64,000 bases of DNA, from contig NZ_FWXT01000001.1 of NCBI RefSeq assembly GCF_900176535.1, forward strand, positions 372,001-436,000, read 5' to 3'. A program made the position numbers and the translations under genes. The DNA comes from Pedobacter africanus. GTDB lineage: Bacteria; Bacteroidota; Bacteroidia; Sphingobacteriales; Sphingobacteriaceae. This document shows, piece after piece, positions 37,125 through 46,405 of the stretch (its first letter is position 1; each line of letters begins with the position of its first letter). The notes beneath the pieces were generated by a model that was not told the DNA's origin, searched no databases, and saw only the letters and a program-made list of their open reading frames with translations.

Positions 37125-38597
37125 TTAGTATGCCCTTGCAAATAATACCCGCTGTTTAGATGGCTTACCCGAATAAATACAAAGCCCATCCTCCAGTTTA
37201 TTACCTAAAGGAACGCAGCGGATGGTCGCTTTAGTCTCTTCTTTGATCTTTTGTTCTGTTTCAGGCGTACCGTCCCAATGTGCTGCAATGAAACCTGCCT
37301 TACCATCCAGCAATTCTTTAAACTCCTCATAAGAATTGGCTTCCGTGATGTGTTCGTCCCTGAAACCCAAGGCTTTCTTATAGATGTTTTCCTGGATTTC
37401 TTCAAGCAATTGTACAATGTGGATTTCGAGGCCATCCTGAATGACAGTTTGTTTTTCACGGGTATCCCTGCGGGCAAGCTCTGCCGTTCCGTTCTCCATG
37501 TCACGTGCACCTATGGCAATGCGGAGTGGAACGCCCTTCAACTCATACTCTGCAAACTTAAAGCCCGGACGCTGGGTGTCGCGATCATCATATTTTACAG
37601 AAACACCCATGCGTTTCAGTTTAGACATCAGTTCATCTGCAAAAGCAGTGATCTTCTGCAGTTCTTCATCGTGTTTATAGATCGGAACAATTACCACCTG
37701 TATCGGTGCCAGCTTTGGTGGCAACACCAGCCCGGCGTCATCACTATGTGCCATAATTAAAGCGCCCATTAATCGGGTAGATACACCCCAGGAGCTGGCC
37801 CATACGTGATCTAATTTCCCTTCTTTACTCGTAAACTTCACATCAAAAGCTTTGGCAAAGTTCTGGCCCAGGAAGTGCGAGGTACCTGCCTGCAGGGCTT
37901 TACCATCCTGCATCAATGCTTCGATACAGTAGGTATCCAATGCACCAGCAAAACGCTCGTTAGGGGTTTTTACGCCCTTTACTACCGGAACGGCCATCCA
38001 TTTCTCAGCGAAATCAGCGTATACGTCCAGCATTTTTTTGGTTTCTTCAATCGCCTCATCGGCAGTAGCATGTGCGGTATGCCCTTCCTGCCATAAAAAC
38101 TCGGTAGTGCGGAGAAACAGGCGGGTACGCATTTCCCAGCGCACCACGTTGGCCCACTGATTGACCAGGATCGGCAGGTCGCGGTACGACTGGATCCAGC
38201 CTTTGTAGGTGTTCCATATAATGGTTTCGGAGGTTGGCCTCACAATCAGTTCTTCTTCCAGTTTGGCGGTTTCGTCTACAATGATGTTTCCATTCCCATC
38301 ATTTTTAAGACGATAATGTGTCACAACGGCACATTCTGTAGCAAAACCCTCTACGTGGGAAGCTTCCTTTGAAAAAAATGACTTAGGGATGAATAAGGGA
38401 AAATATGCGTTGCTATGGCCTGTATCTTTAAATTTTTGGTCTAAAACCGCCTGCATCTTCTCCCAAATGGAATATCCATAGGGTTTTATGACCATACATC
38501 CTTTAACAGATGAATGCTCGGCCAGGTCGGCCTTTATAACAATGTCGTTATACCACTGGGAATAATCTTCGTTTTTACTAGTAATACCTTTGCTCAT
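37125..38597 (-). CDS. proS: Prolyl-tRNA synthetase
   Basis: 490 residues, the shorter archaeal/eukaryotic-like ProRS form that lacks the bacterial editing insertion. Class II motifs: motif 1 region GCMVIKPYGYSIWEKMQ, motif 2 RWEMRTRLFLRTTEFLWQEGHTAH (core RTTEFLWQEGHTAH), motif 3 in SSWGVSTRLMGALIMAH, anticodon-binding domain about 285-390, and a C-terminal extension ending in ARAY with an aromatic Tyr typical of this form. It charges tRNA-Pro, two genes for which lie at 3.7 kb. First gene of its operon. Confidence 0.96.
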   Translation of the reverse strand: MSKGITSKNEDYSQWYNDIVIKADLAEHSSVKGCMVIKPYGYSIWEKMQAVLDQKFKDTGHSNAYFPLFIPKSFFSKEASHVEGFATECAVVTHYRLKNDGNGNIIVDETAKLEEELIVRPTSETIIWNTYKGWIQSYRDLPILVNQWANVVRWEMRTRLFLRTTEFLWQEGHTAHATADEAIEETKKMLDVYADFAEKWMAVPVVKGVKTPNERFAGALDTYCIEALMQDGKALQAGTSHFLGQNFAKAFDVKFTSKEGKLDHVWASSWGVSTRLMGALIMAHSDDAGLVLPPKLAPIQVVIVPIYKHDEELQKITAFADELMSKLKRMGVSVKYDDRDTQRPGFKFAEYELKGVPLRIAIGARDMENGTAELARRDTREKQTVIQDGLEIHIVQLLEEIQENIYKKALGFRDEHITEANSYEEFKELLDGKAGFIAAHWDGTPETEQKIKEETKATIRCVPLGNKLEDGLCIYSGKPSKQRVLFARAY

Positions 38598-38637
38598 AGC
38601 TTGTTTGGAACGTTTTTTGTGTTAAATGACTTGTACA

Positions 38638-38668
38638 GTAGGCTACAAATTTATAAATTTATACCTAC
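38638..38668. promoter_or_regulatory. 31-base near-palindrome between proS and a divergent lipoprotein gene
   Basis: GTAGG-ctac-AAATTTATAAATTT-atac-CTAC: a perfect 14-base AT palindrome within outer GTAGG/CCTAC arms. On the minus strand it includes TAAATTTG (38653-38646), a TAnnTTTG box 48 bases before proS. Operator-like by position. Confidence 0.4.
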
Positions 38669-38704
38669 AAAAAAACGCAACACACACAAACGAGGGATAT
38701 AGTT

Positions 38705-39613
38705 ATGAAATCAACAAATTTATTCACCAGCATGCTTGCACTGACAACTGTAGTTGCAGTGTCTTGCTCTGCGCCCAGGTTAGCGCAGCAGAATACGAAT
38801 GATGATGTTTATAATTCCCAGGCCCAGGCCAGGGAATACAGACAGCAGGTGCCTGTAAGACAGTCTGAAGACAGTATTCAGGACGATGAGTACTACGGTA
38901 CCAGCGATCCTTACTACGATATGGATTACTCTTCCCGTATCAATAGATTTTACAATAACAATATGTCCTGGAGAGGCTATTATGATCCATACTTTGATGG
39001 CGGATGGTATGGCAATTACGGCATGTCACTGGGCTTTGGCTTTGGATACAATCCTTTTTACGGATCAATATGGAATTCTCCGTACTATGGAGGATGGGGA
39101 AATTATTATTCGCCGTTCTGGGGATATAACAACTGGGGCTGGAACAACTACTATGGTGGAGGTTATTATGGCGGAGGCTACTGGGGTGGCGGATATTGGG
39201 GTGGCGGTTTTTATACCGGAAGAACCACTAACGTACCCGATTACAGGGCAAGGCCTTCACGTGGAAGCGCTAATGGCTATAACGGAAACCGTAACTATGG
39301 AGAAGGCAATTATTTATCACCACGCTCCAGCTCAAGAGGACAAAGTGCTGACCGTCCTGTGGCAGTAGGTTCGAGACCTTCAAGGGGCAATACCGTAAAC
39401 ACTGGCTCCAGCAGCAGACCAGCTACAACTGAAAGTACAAGACCAAGCAGAGGCGAATCGACAAGACCTACCAGGGAATCTTATACGCCTCCTCCAACCT
39501 ATAATCCTCCTCCATCCAGGGGCAGCAGCGATGGCGGCTCACGTGGCGGCGGCAGTTATGGTGGTGGTAGCAGTGGTGGAACAACAAGACCATCAAGAGG
39601 CGGCGGCAGGTAA
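38705..39613 (+). CDS. Gly/Tyr/Asn-rich lipoprotein with Ser/Arg/Pro-rich tail
   Basis: 302 residues. Signal peptide with lipobox VSCS about residue 20. Residues about 75-180 are low complexity, rich in Gly, Tyr, Trp and Asn with repeats of the YYGGG(Y/W)GG(G) type; residues about 185-302 are disordered, rich in Ser, Arg, Pro and Thr with the recurring RPSRG motif. No catalytic domain. Probably an extended surface or periplasmic protein; function unknown. It precedes an outer-membrane barrel gene by 18 bases, so the two are likely cotranscribed. Low complexity makes homology-based naming unreliable. Confidence 0.75.
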   Translation: MKSTNLFTSMLALTTVVAVSCSAPRLAQQNTNDDVYNSQAQAREYRQQVPVRQSEDSIQDDEYYGTSDPYYDMDYSSRINRFYNNNMSWRGYYDPYFDGGWYGNYGMSLGFGFGYNPFYGSIWNSPYYGGWGNYYSPFWGYNNWGWNNYYGGGYYGGGYWGGGYWGGGFYTGRTTNVPDYRARPSRGSANGYNGNRNYGEGNYLSPRSSSRGQSADRPVAVGSRPSRGNTVNTGSSSRPATTESTRPSRGESTRPTRESYTPPPTYNPPPSRGSSDGGSRGGGSYGGGSSGGTTRPSRGGGR

Positions 39614-39631
39614 TTTAAGCGAAACATACAA

Positions 39632-41167
39632 ATGAAGAAATTTACACAAATGCTAATGGTAGCTATAGTAGCTACCACAGGCACCACATACGCCCAGTAC
39701 GCAGGTGATGCTGTACGGTTCTCTAATGGAAACTACGGAAGTTCTGCAAGATTTAAAGGGATGGGTAATGCCCAGATTGGTGTGGGAGGAGACATGAGTT
39801 CATTGGGCGGTAACCCAGCCGGATTAGGCCTTTTCACCCGTTCAGAGTTTAGTTTTACACCCGAATTTAATGCAGCGACAGCCAAATCAGATTACCTCGG
39901 ACAGAAAAGCAGCGGTTCAGACAACAAGCTGAATATCAATCAGGCAGGGGTGGTATGGTATAATCCTACCTATAAAATGCAGGGCCGGGATACCAAAAAA
40001 GGTGTTTTAAGTGCCGTATTTGGCATCGGCTTTAACCGTAATAACGACTTTACCCAGAATTACAGCTATTCAGGAAACAATGCCGTAACCTCAATGCGTG
40101 ACTATTTTGCGGAACAGGCCAATTTCAACAAAAACAACTCAGGGAACCTGAATTCAAAGTCACTCGAAAACATGGCCTTCCAGAATTACCTGATCAATAA
40201 GATCACTCCTGCGGGGCAGCCCACTTTCTATACTGCCGATCCTTTTACAGCCAATAAACAGCAGCAAAATTCAACAGCTGCCGGCGGGACTTCAGAACTG
40301 AATTTTTCCGGAGCGCTGAACATTTCCAACCAGCTTTATATCGGGGCTTCGATAGGCATGGTTAATGGAAGGTATGTCAGAGACGCAGAATATATAGAAA
40401 GCGGCGTAGTCAATCCATATAATGATGATCCGTTAGAGGGGCCTATTGGTTATACAGGCGAAGAAAACTATAGCTTTTCGTATGTGACCAGCCAGGAAAC
40501 CAAAAGCTCAGGGATCAATGGTAAATTGGGTTTAATTTTCAGGCCAGTAGCTAGTTTCAGGATCGGGGCTACTTTTCAGACACCTACCTGGCTCTATGTA
40601 GAGGACAATTTCTCTGAAAACATTTACACCACCCTATCCGGTTCAAAATTACCAAACAGTGTTGGCCCGCTGAACTATAATTATACTTATCGTTTAAGAA
40701 CCCCGATGAAGGGTTCCCTGGGTGCCAGCTATGTTTTTGGCGGACAGGCGATGCTTTCTGCAGATGTAGACTTTATTGACTATGCCAGCACTCGGTTCTC
40801 TATGGACGGAGGTGGTGCCCCTGATCAAACGATCGTAAATAACAATGCAGACATTAAAGATATGTATACTTCAGCAGTCAATTACCGTATAGGTGGTGAA
40901 TATAAGTTCAACAACCTGAGCCTGCGCGCTGGTTATGGTTTGAATGGTAGTCCGCTAAAGAATGATGATGATAAGATCTTTGACACCAAATACTACAGCG
41001 GCGGCCTGGGCTATCGTATCAATGAATATTACTTTGACGTCGCTTATCAGCGTGTGGAATCGCAGAACCGCTTAAGCCCTTATGTATTAAATGATGGCTC
41101 TGAGCCGGTAGCGTCAGTTAAAAATGGCAACAATAACATATTCCTTACTTTTGGAATCCGTTTTTAA
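39632..41167 (+). CDS. OmpP1/FadL-like outer-membrane protein
   Basis: 511 residues, signal peptide ending TTYAQ. N-terminal part (ARFKGMGNAQIGVGGDMSSLGGNPAGLG) matches the FadL/TodX start with an NPAG motif; the remainder is an amphipathic beta-strand pattern with C-terminal NIFLTFGIRF ending in Phe. FadL relatives pass hydrophobic compounds; Bacteroidota members are often called hemin receptors without proof. A bidirectional terminator follows. Confidence 0.82.
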   Translation: MKKFTQMLMVAIVATTGTTYAQYAGDAVRFSNGNYGSSARFKGMGNAQIGVGGDMSSLGGNPAGLGLFTRSEFSFTPEFNAATAKSDYLGQKSSGSDNKLNINQAGVVWYNPTYKMQGRDTKKGVLSAVFGIGFNRNNDFTQNYSYSGNNAVTSMRDYFAEQANFNKNNSGNLNSKSLENMAFQNYLINKITPAGQPTFYTADPFTANKQQQNSTAAGGTSELNFSGALNISNQLYIGASIGMVNGRYVRDAEYIESGVVNPYNDDPLEGPIGYTGEENYSFSYVTSQETKSSGINGKLGLIFRPVASFRIGATFQTPTWLYVEDNFSENIYTTLSGSKLPNSVGPLNYNYTYRLRTPMKGSLGASYVFGGQAMLSADVDFIDYASTRFSMDGGGAPDQTIVNNNADIKDMYTSAVNYRIGGEYKFNNLSLRAGYGLNGSPLKNDDDKIFDTKYYSGGLGYRINEYYFDVAYQRVESQNRLSPYVLNDGSEPVASVKNGNNNIFLTFGIRF

Positions 41168-41181
41168 ACGAAAATCAGATT

Positions 41182-41221
41182 AAACAGAAAAGGCCGGGAC
41201 TATTCCTGGCCTTTTCTGTTT
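41182..41221. terminator. Bidirectional terminator between convergent genes
   Basis: Perfect 14-bp stem aaacagaaaaggcc / ggccttttctgttt with a 12-base loop, placed between the FadL-like gene (+) and the UbiD-like gene (-); T-rich on both strands. Confidence 0.85.
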
Positions 41222-41234
41222 AAATGCCTAAATA

Positions 41235-43067
41235 TTACAATATCCCGTACAAAGAGGCCCCTTTTACACCTAACCTTTCTATATTCCTTTCTACGTTTTC
41301 ATCTTTGATCAGCTCGGGTGCATGGTGTGGTTTTTTACGGGCATCAATAATTACCGGCCCTGTACAGCCCCAGTGTTTGTTACTGATAAAACTCCCTACC
41401 CCATGGATATCCGAGGCGGGATTACTGCGCGTAAAGGTAACCCAAACCAGGTTATCGATACTAGCAGCGGTAAATTCATGGTCATCACACAACACGATCA
41501 AAGCCAGACCAGCTAAATCCTGCTCCTTTAAACAGTAGTCAAGTGCAAGCATTTCCTGTTCAGCATGTGCCTGATCGATATAAGTGCGTCCCTTAATGGC
41601 AATTACACCCGGAATGGCCATTTTAAACTGGCTGAAAGGTTCAGGGATTGCAAAATCTTTAGGCAAGCCCGATGTAAGGATTCTTTTTTGAGGGCCCGCG
41701 GCAGCAAAAACCGCCTTAGAACCGCTGTTCAGCCCATCACCACTATAATCGAGTGTATCAATAGTAGTATGTGTATGGAAATGCAGGTCAGTTTTGAAAT
41801 CCATCCTTGAAAGCACATGCTGCATAAAGCCCGACAGGTTATGCGTATCCAGGTGCTCGTCATCTTCCCTGGCAGCAATGAATAAATATTTGGCCAGGCT
41901 CAGCTGGTTTTTTCCTAAAATATGATTGGCGATGGTCAGGATCTCCTGCGGCCTGCGTTCGTTTAAGTATGGGGTATACCTTTCACTGCCTATCGCAAAA
42001 AGCAAGGGATGTACACCGGCTGCATCTACCGCATTCACTTCCTTTAAACCGTGAATCTCTTTAGGCAGGGCCGAACCGGCAATCTCATGGATCAGTGCAC
42101 CAAAACTGGTGTCTTCCTGCGGAGGTCTGCCCACTACAGTGAATGACCATATTGCGCCCTTACGGTGGTAAACGTTATGTACCTTCATTAAAGGGAAAGG
42201 ATGTGTTAAGCTGTAATAACCCAAATGATCACCGAAAGGCCCTTCCGGTTTGTTTTCATGCGGATATACTGTGCCGGTTATTACAAAATCGGCATCAGCA
42301 GAGATACAAAAACCCTCTTCATCATAAAAATAACGGAAACGCCGGTTACCCAGGGCGCCGGCAAAGGTCATTTCTGACAGCCCCTCCGGCAGCGGCATTA
42401 CCGCAGCAAGTGGATGTGAGGGCGGTCCGCCTACAAAAATGCTTACTTTAAGTGGCTGTCCTTTGGCATTGGCTTTACTTTGGTGTACACCTATCCCACG
42501 GTGGATCTGATAATGCAGACCTATTTCTTCGTTCAGCTCATAATCGTTTCCGGCAAGCTGTATCCGGTACATACCCAGGTTGGCGTTTAATATACCGGGT
42601 TTATCGATGTCTTCTGTATATACCTGGGGCATGGTCACAAAAGGGCCGCCGTCCATGGGCCAGTTTACAATCTGGGGCAGGGCGCTGATTGCAGTTTTGC
42701 TGAATACGGATTTAAAGCTTTGTTTCAGGGGTAATGCGGTGAGGGCCGTAAAGCCTATCCCGGGCAATTTAAGTGGGTTCCTGAGTGCTTTCATCGGATC
42801 GGAACGCAGCTGTACCAGCTGTTCGACTTTGGGCAGACTGTCCCTGAACATAAATTTGGAGCGTTCCAGGGTCCCGAATAAATTAGATACTGCAGGAAAT
42901 TTACTTCCTTTAATATTTTCGAAAAACAATGCAGGTCCTTTTTTTTCATATACGCGTAAATGGATGGCAGCCATTTCCAGGTAAGGATCTACTTCTTCTT
43001 TTATTCTGATCAAATGACCATGCTTTTCGAGGTCGGCAACACATGCCGCTAAACTTTGATATCCCAT
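41235..43067 (-). CDS. UbiD-family decarboxylase
   Basis: 610 residues from the ATG at 43067 (MGYQSLAACVADLEK); a TTG at 43076 is possible. UbiD enzymes use prenylated FMN to decarboxylate aromatic or unsaturated acids; in Bacteroidota they are usually linked to quinone synthesis. Seen: HPLAAVMPLPEGLSEMTFAGAL, PHENKPEGPFGDHLGYYS with the catalytic Glu/Arg region, and IKGRTYIDQAH at the C-terminus. A TATCTTTG box (43081-43074) lies only six bases before the ATG, so the transcript could be nearly leaderless. No UbiX-type gene seen nearby. Confidence 0.9.
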   Translation of the reverse strand: MGYQSLAACVADLEKHGHLIRIKEEVDPYLEMAAIHLRVYEKKGPALFFENIKGSKFPAVSNLFGTLERSKFMFRDSLPKVEQLVQLRSDPMKALRNPLKLPGIGFTALTALPLKQSFKSVFSKTAISALPQIVNWPMDGGPFVTMPQVYTEDIDKPGILNANLGMYRIQLAGNDYELNEEIGLHYQIHRGIGVHQSKANAKGQPLKVSIFVGGPPSHPLAAVMPLPEGLSEMTFAGALGNRRFRYFYDEEGFCISADADFVITGTVYPHENKPEGPFGDHLGYYSLTHPFPLMKVHNVYHRKGAIWSFTVVGRPPQEDTSFGALIHEIAGSALPKEIHGLKEVNAVDAAGVHPLLFAIGSERYTPYLNERRPQEILTIANHILGKNQLSLAKYLFIAAREDDEHLDTHNLSGFMQHVLSRMDFKTDLHFHTHTTIDTLDYSGDGLNSGSKAVFAAAGPQKRILTSGLPKDFAIPEPFSQFKMAIPGVIAIKGRTYIDQAHAEQEMLALDYCLKEQDLAGLALIVLCDDHEFTAASIDNLVWVTFTRSNPASDIHGVGSFISNKHWGCTGPVIIDARKKPHHAPELIKDENVERNIERLGVKGASLYGIL

Positions 43068-43134
43068 TACAGCCAAAGATATTAAAGAATTGTGGTTTTA
43101 AGTCTCAATTTTGCAAAGGAGCCTGGATATAAAA

Positions 43135-43186
43135 CCGTCATCCCGAAACGCTGGGAAAAGATTGATCCTGCGGCTCGAGATGACGG
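43135..43186. repeat. Interspersed palindromic repeat-like element
   Basis: Arms ccgtcatcccgaaacgc (43135-43151) and gcggctcgagatgacgg (43170-43186) pair at 14 of 17 positions around an 18-base loop. The GTCATCCCGA...GATGAC form recalls short dispersed palindromes seen in many bacterial genomes. Between UbiD-like and dps genes. Confidence 0.5.
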
Positions 43187-43217
43187 AACACCTAAAAACG
43201 AAGTATTTAAGAAACAA

Positions 43218-43697
43218 TTATTTTTTGCCGGCAAACGAGCGCAGCATCCAGGTATTTTTTTCTTTAAATTGCATAAACCGGTTTACCATATCATTGGTGC
43301 CATCATCACCGGCTTTGTCTGTAGCCTCCAGCAGTTCCCGTTCCAGTTCTATGAGTTTGGCCATATCGTCCAGCACTGCATCTACCATATCCAGATCTTT
43401 CATCCCAATGGTATTGATCTCCTTAATCGATGATTCCTTTATGTAGTCTGCAAAACGGCTGTGCGGCGGTTTGCCCAGTGTCAGCACACGCTCGGCAATT
43501 TCATCAATCGTTAACTGTGCATTGGTATATAACTCTTCAAATTTAATGTGTAAGGTAAAAAAGTTCTGGCCTTTGATGTTCCAGTGACAACCTCTTAATT
43601 TCTGATAATGGATATGATAATTGGCGAGGTAATCATTTAACATATCAACTACAGGTTTTACTTGCTTTTCGTCTAAACTAATTTCTTTTGCGTCCAT
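43218..43697 (-). CDS. dps: Dps-family ferritin-like DNA-protection protein
   Basis: 159 residues from the ATG at 43697 (MDAKEISLDEKQV); the frame runs on to 43748 but the extension is not Dps-like. Four-helix ferritin-like fold. Ferroxidase residues lie at the expected places: His in KLRGCHWNIKG, then FTLHIKFEELY and IDEIAERVL with acidic partners. Forms a 12-subunit cage that oxidises Fe2+ with hydrogen peroxide and binds DNA under stress. Single-gene unit. Confidence 0.93.
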   Translation of the reverse strand: MDAKEISLDEKQVKPVVDMLNDYLANYHIHYQKLRGCHWNIKGQNFFTLHIKFEELYTNAQLTIDEIAERVLTLGKPPHSRFADYIKESSIKEINTIGMKDLDMVDAVLDDMAKLIELERELLEATDKAGDDGTNDMVNRFMQFKEKNTWMLRSFAGKK

Positions 43698-43884
43698 GAT
43701 GTTATTTTTAAATTTTGTTCCCGAAAACAGGATCGTGTGAATGGACAACAGCTAACTTAAAAAATGGTTTTAAAAATGTGTAAACAGAAAGCAATACCAC
43801 AAAAAAAAGAACGTTTAATAATCGAATCCGACGCTTTATTTATATTATTCGTATAATTGCCGTTTAAATTTTACAAAGACATTA

Positions 43885-45066
43885 ATGCATAAATATTATA
43901 TAGTATCCGTTTTCGCCCTGCTTTTAAACCTGTCGGCTGCACATGCCATCACAAGGGATTCAATAGGCGTAGAAAACCACAACGGAAAGAAATTGATTGT
44001 ACACCAGGTTGTTGCTAAAGACACCTATTACTCTATAGCCCGCCGCTATAACGTACTTCCGAAAGACATCATGGCCTTTAATGACAGCAAATTCTTACAG
44101 ATTGGTGTCATCGTAAAAGTACCTACCAATATCCCTTTCGGGACACAGACAGTTGGTGCAGCAAAAGGAACCCAACCTGCCACTGCAGCAACAAGTACTG
44201 AGACAGGTTTAACCGAACACGTGGTGCAGAAAAAAGAAAACCTGAACATGCTGGCCGAGAAGTATGGTACTACGGTAAATGAAATAAAGAGAGTAAATAA
44301 CCTCAGAACGATAAACCTGCAGATTGGTCAGGTACTGCAAATACCAGGGAGGGCAGCTGAAGAGCAGCAGCCAACAACACCTGTACAAAGTGCGCAGGTT
44401 CCTGTGGTACAGCCTAAAAAACAGGAAACACCGGTAAAAACGGACATTCCTGCCGAAAACAGGTATAAAAAACCAGAAGAAACACCTGCAAGGAAAGAAC
44501 AGCAGGCCAGTACCAATGCCAAGCAGGAAGAATTTCTGGAACATACCGTAGCCTCTAACGAAACCATTTATTCCATTGCCACCACCTACAAGATGACGAT
44601 GGACCAGTTAAAGGCCAAGAACAACCTGACAGACAACGCACTTCATGTTGGACAAAAATTACTGATCAGGGGGCAATATCCGGTAAAAAGCGCATATGCA
44701 CCTGCAGCAGCACACCCCGATACTTTAAATTCCATTAAGGAGCCTACATTAAGGCACCCTGCAAGCAGGTATGGATTGAACCAGGTTGATGAGAAAGGCA
44801 CAGGGGTATGGATTGCAGACGCTGATCTTGATCCTTCAAAGATGCTGGTACTGCACCGTACTGCACCGATAGGAACAGTGATGAAAATTACAAACCCTAT
44901 GACCAATCGCTCTACCTTCGCCAAAGTTGTTGGTAAATTCACGGAGAATGAATCCACAAAAGATGTTATCATTGTAATGACTAAAGCTGTTGCTGATGCA
45001 CTGGGTGCTTTAGACAAGAGATTTTATTGCAATTTAACATACGGCGGACAAGACAATGAACAATAA
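43885..45066 (+). CDS. Secreted protein with three LysM domains and a C-terminal barrel-like (DPBB) domain
   Basis: 393 residues, signal peptide ending AAHA. Three LysM repeats at about 35-78 (HQVVAKDTYYSIARRYNV), 110-153 (HVVQKKENLNMLAEKYGT) and 215-258 (HTVASNETIYSIATTYKM) bind peptidoglycan. Linkers are Gln/Pro/Lys-rich. Residues about 285-390 resemble an RlpA-like double-psi beta-barrel (GVWIADADLDPSKMLVLHRTAPIGTVMKITNPM, core LHRTAPIGTVMKITNPM). A cell-wall-binding periplasmic protein; enzymatic activity uncertain. Its end overlaps the uridine kinase gene by 11 bases. Confidence 0.82.
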   Translation: MHKYYIVSVFALLLNLSAAHAITRDSIGVENHNGKKLIVHQVVAKDTYYSIARRYNVLPKDIMAFNDSKFLQIGVIVKVPTNIPFGTQTVGAAKGTQPATAATSTETGLTEHVVQKKENLNMLAEKYGTTVNEIKRVNNLRTINLQIGQVLQIPGRAAEEQQPTTPVQSAQVPVVQPKKQETPVKTDIPAENRYKKPEETPARKEQQASTNAKQEEFLEHTVASNETIYSIATTYKMTMDQLKAKNNLTDNALHVGQKLLIRGQYPVKSAYAPAAAHPDTLNSIKEPTLRHPASRYGLNQVDEKGTGVWIADADLDPSKMLVLHRTAPIGTVMKITNPMTNRSTFAKVVGKFTENESTKDVIIVMTKAVADALGALDKRFYCNLTYGGQDNEQ

Positions 45067-45697
45067 GCCATTCATTATTGGTATTGCGGGGGGCAGCGGC
45101 TCGGGCAAGACTTTTTTCTTAAACTCATTTTTGCATCACTTTAAAAATGATGAAGTCACCCTTGTTTCACAGGATGATTATTATTTCCCTGCCGGCGAGA
45201 TGACCCCGGAAGAGAACAAACTCTATAATTTCGACCTGCCTTCTACCATAGACGATCAACAGTTCCTGTTTGATATCAGGAAACTGATTAACGGTGAAGT
45301 CATTTATAAGAAAGAATACAATTTTAACAATCCGCTAGCGGTTACCAAGATCCTGGAGATCAATCCCGCTCCTATCATTATTGTAGAGGGGCTCTTTATC
45401 CTGCATTTTAAAGAAATTGCGGCCCTGCTCAACCACCGTATTTTTGTTGAGGCTGAAGAAGAGGTTGCCCTGCAGCGCCGCATCAGGCGTGATGGCATGG
45501 AGCGTGGTTATCCGGAGGATGATGTGCTGTACAAATGGCACAACCATGTGGTACCTGCTTATAAGGAGTTTTTACTGCCCTATAAAGGCAATTGCGACAC
45601 CATTGTTATAAACAATAACGATACACCGGAAGAGATCATCCGGATCACCGAAGAAATATCTGCAGATCTGAAAAAGGAATACTGTAAAAAAGATTAA
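45056..45697 (+). CDS. udk: Uridine kinase family protein
   Basis: 213 residues. Walker A GGSGSGKT about residues 10-17, VSQDDYYFP about 38-46 (substrate-binding Asp), FDLPSTID, and RRIRRDGMERG LID-like segment. Phosphorylates uridine or cytidine with ATP or GTP for pyrimidine salvage in the cytosol. Overlaps the LysM gene by 11 bases, so probably translationally coupled, an unexpected pairing of envelope and salvage functions. A perfect bidirectional terminator follows. Confidence 0.93.
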   Translation: MNNKPFIIGIAGGSGSGKTFFLNSFLHHFKNDEVTLVSQDDYYFPAGEMTPEENKLYNFDLPSTIDDQQFLFDIRKLINGEVIYKKEYNFNNPLAVTKILEINPAPIIIVEGLFILHFKEIAALLNHRIFVEAEEEVALQRRIRRDGMERGYPEDDVLYKWHNHVVPAYKEFLLPYKGNCDTIVINNNDTPEEIIRITEEISADLKKEYCKKD

Positions 45698-45730
45698 ACG
45701 AAAAAGGAGCTTACCGCTCCTTTTTCGTTT
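45696..45730. terminator. Bidirectional terminator between udk and scoB
   Basis: Perfect 15-bp stem aaacgaaaaaggagc / gctcctttttcgttt with a five-base loop and T-rich ends on both strands; it spans the stop codons of both convergent genes. Confidence 0.88.
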
Positions 45731-46388
45731 AGCTCAGTACCATCTCAGGTACATTGTCATCTGCAAGCAACTTTCCCGTGGTCGATTGCCTGATGAAGTC
45801 AACACTTACACCCGGCGCCCTTTCTATCAGTTTAAAACCACCTTCCGGCAATATATCCAGCACAGCAAGTTCCGTTACAATCTTTTTGATGCAATTTACC
45901 CCGGTTAAAGGCAAAGTACATTTGGGCAGCAATTTGCTTTCGCCGGCCTTGTTTACATGCTGCATGGCCACAATAATGTTTTTGGCAGAAGCGACAAGGT
46001 CCATAGCCCCTCCCATACCTTTTACCATTTTGCCAGGAATTTTCCAGTTGGCAATGTCACCATTTTCTGATACCTCCATTGCCCCCAGAATGGTCAGGTC
46101 TATTTTCTGGCTTCTGATCATCCCAAAACTAAGCGCAGAATCAAAGATAGAAGACCCCGGAAGGGTGGTAATGGTTTGTTTTCCTGCGTTGATCAGGTCG
46201 GCATCTTCTTCACCTTCAAAAGGGAAAGGCCCCATGCCCAGTAAGCCGTTCTCCGACTGCAGCACCACATTTATTCCTTCGGGAATGTAATTGGCTACCA
46301 GGGTTGGAATACCGATACCCAGGTTTACATAATATCCGTCGCGTATCTCTTTTGCGATGCGCTGTGCAATTCCGTTTTTATCCAGCAT
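45729..46388 (-). CDS. scoB: 3-oxoacid CoA-transferase subunit B
   Basis: 219 residues. Family I CoA-transferase beta chain: GYYVNLGIGIPTLV at the start, catalytic Glu in LQSENGLLGMGP, GGAMDLVASAKN in the middle. With subunit A it moves CoA between succinyl-CoA and acetoacetate (or a similar acid pair). Seventeen bases after scoA; its last bases share the bidirectional terminator with udk. Confidence 0.95.
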   Translation of the reverse strand: MLDKNGIAQRIAKEIRDGYYVNLGIGIPTLVANYIPEGINVVLQSENGLLGMGPFPFEGEEDADLINAGKQTITTLPGSSIFDSALSFGMIRSQKIDLTILGAMEVSENGDIANWKIPGKMVKGMGGAMDLVASAKNIIVAMQHVNKAGESKLLPKCTLPLTGVNCIKKIVTELAVLDILPEGGFKLIERAPGVSVDFIRQSTTGKLLADDNVPEMVLS

Positions 46389-46405
46389 ATTAATATTTTA
46401 TAGGA

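Noticed and set aside
38705..39613. Gly-rich coding repeats as a VNTR or CRISPR-like array
   Set aside because: Repeat units vary in length and sequence and are in frame with a protein; no spacer structure.
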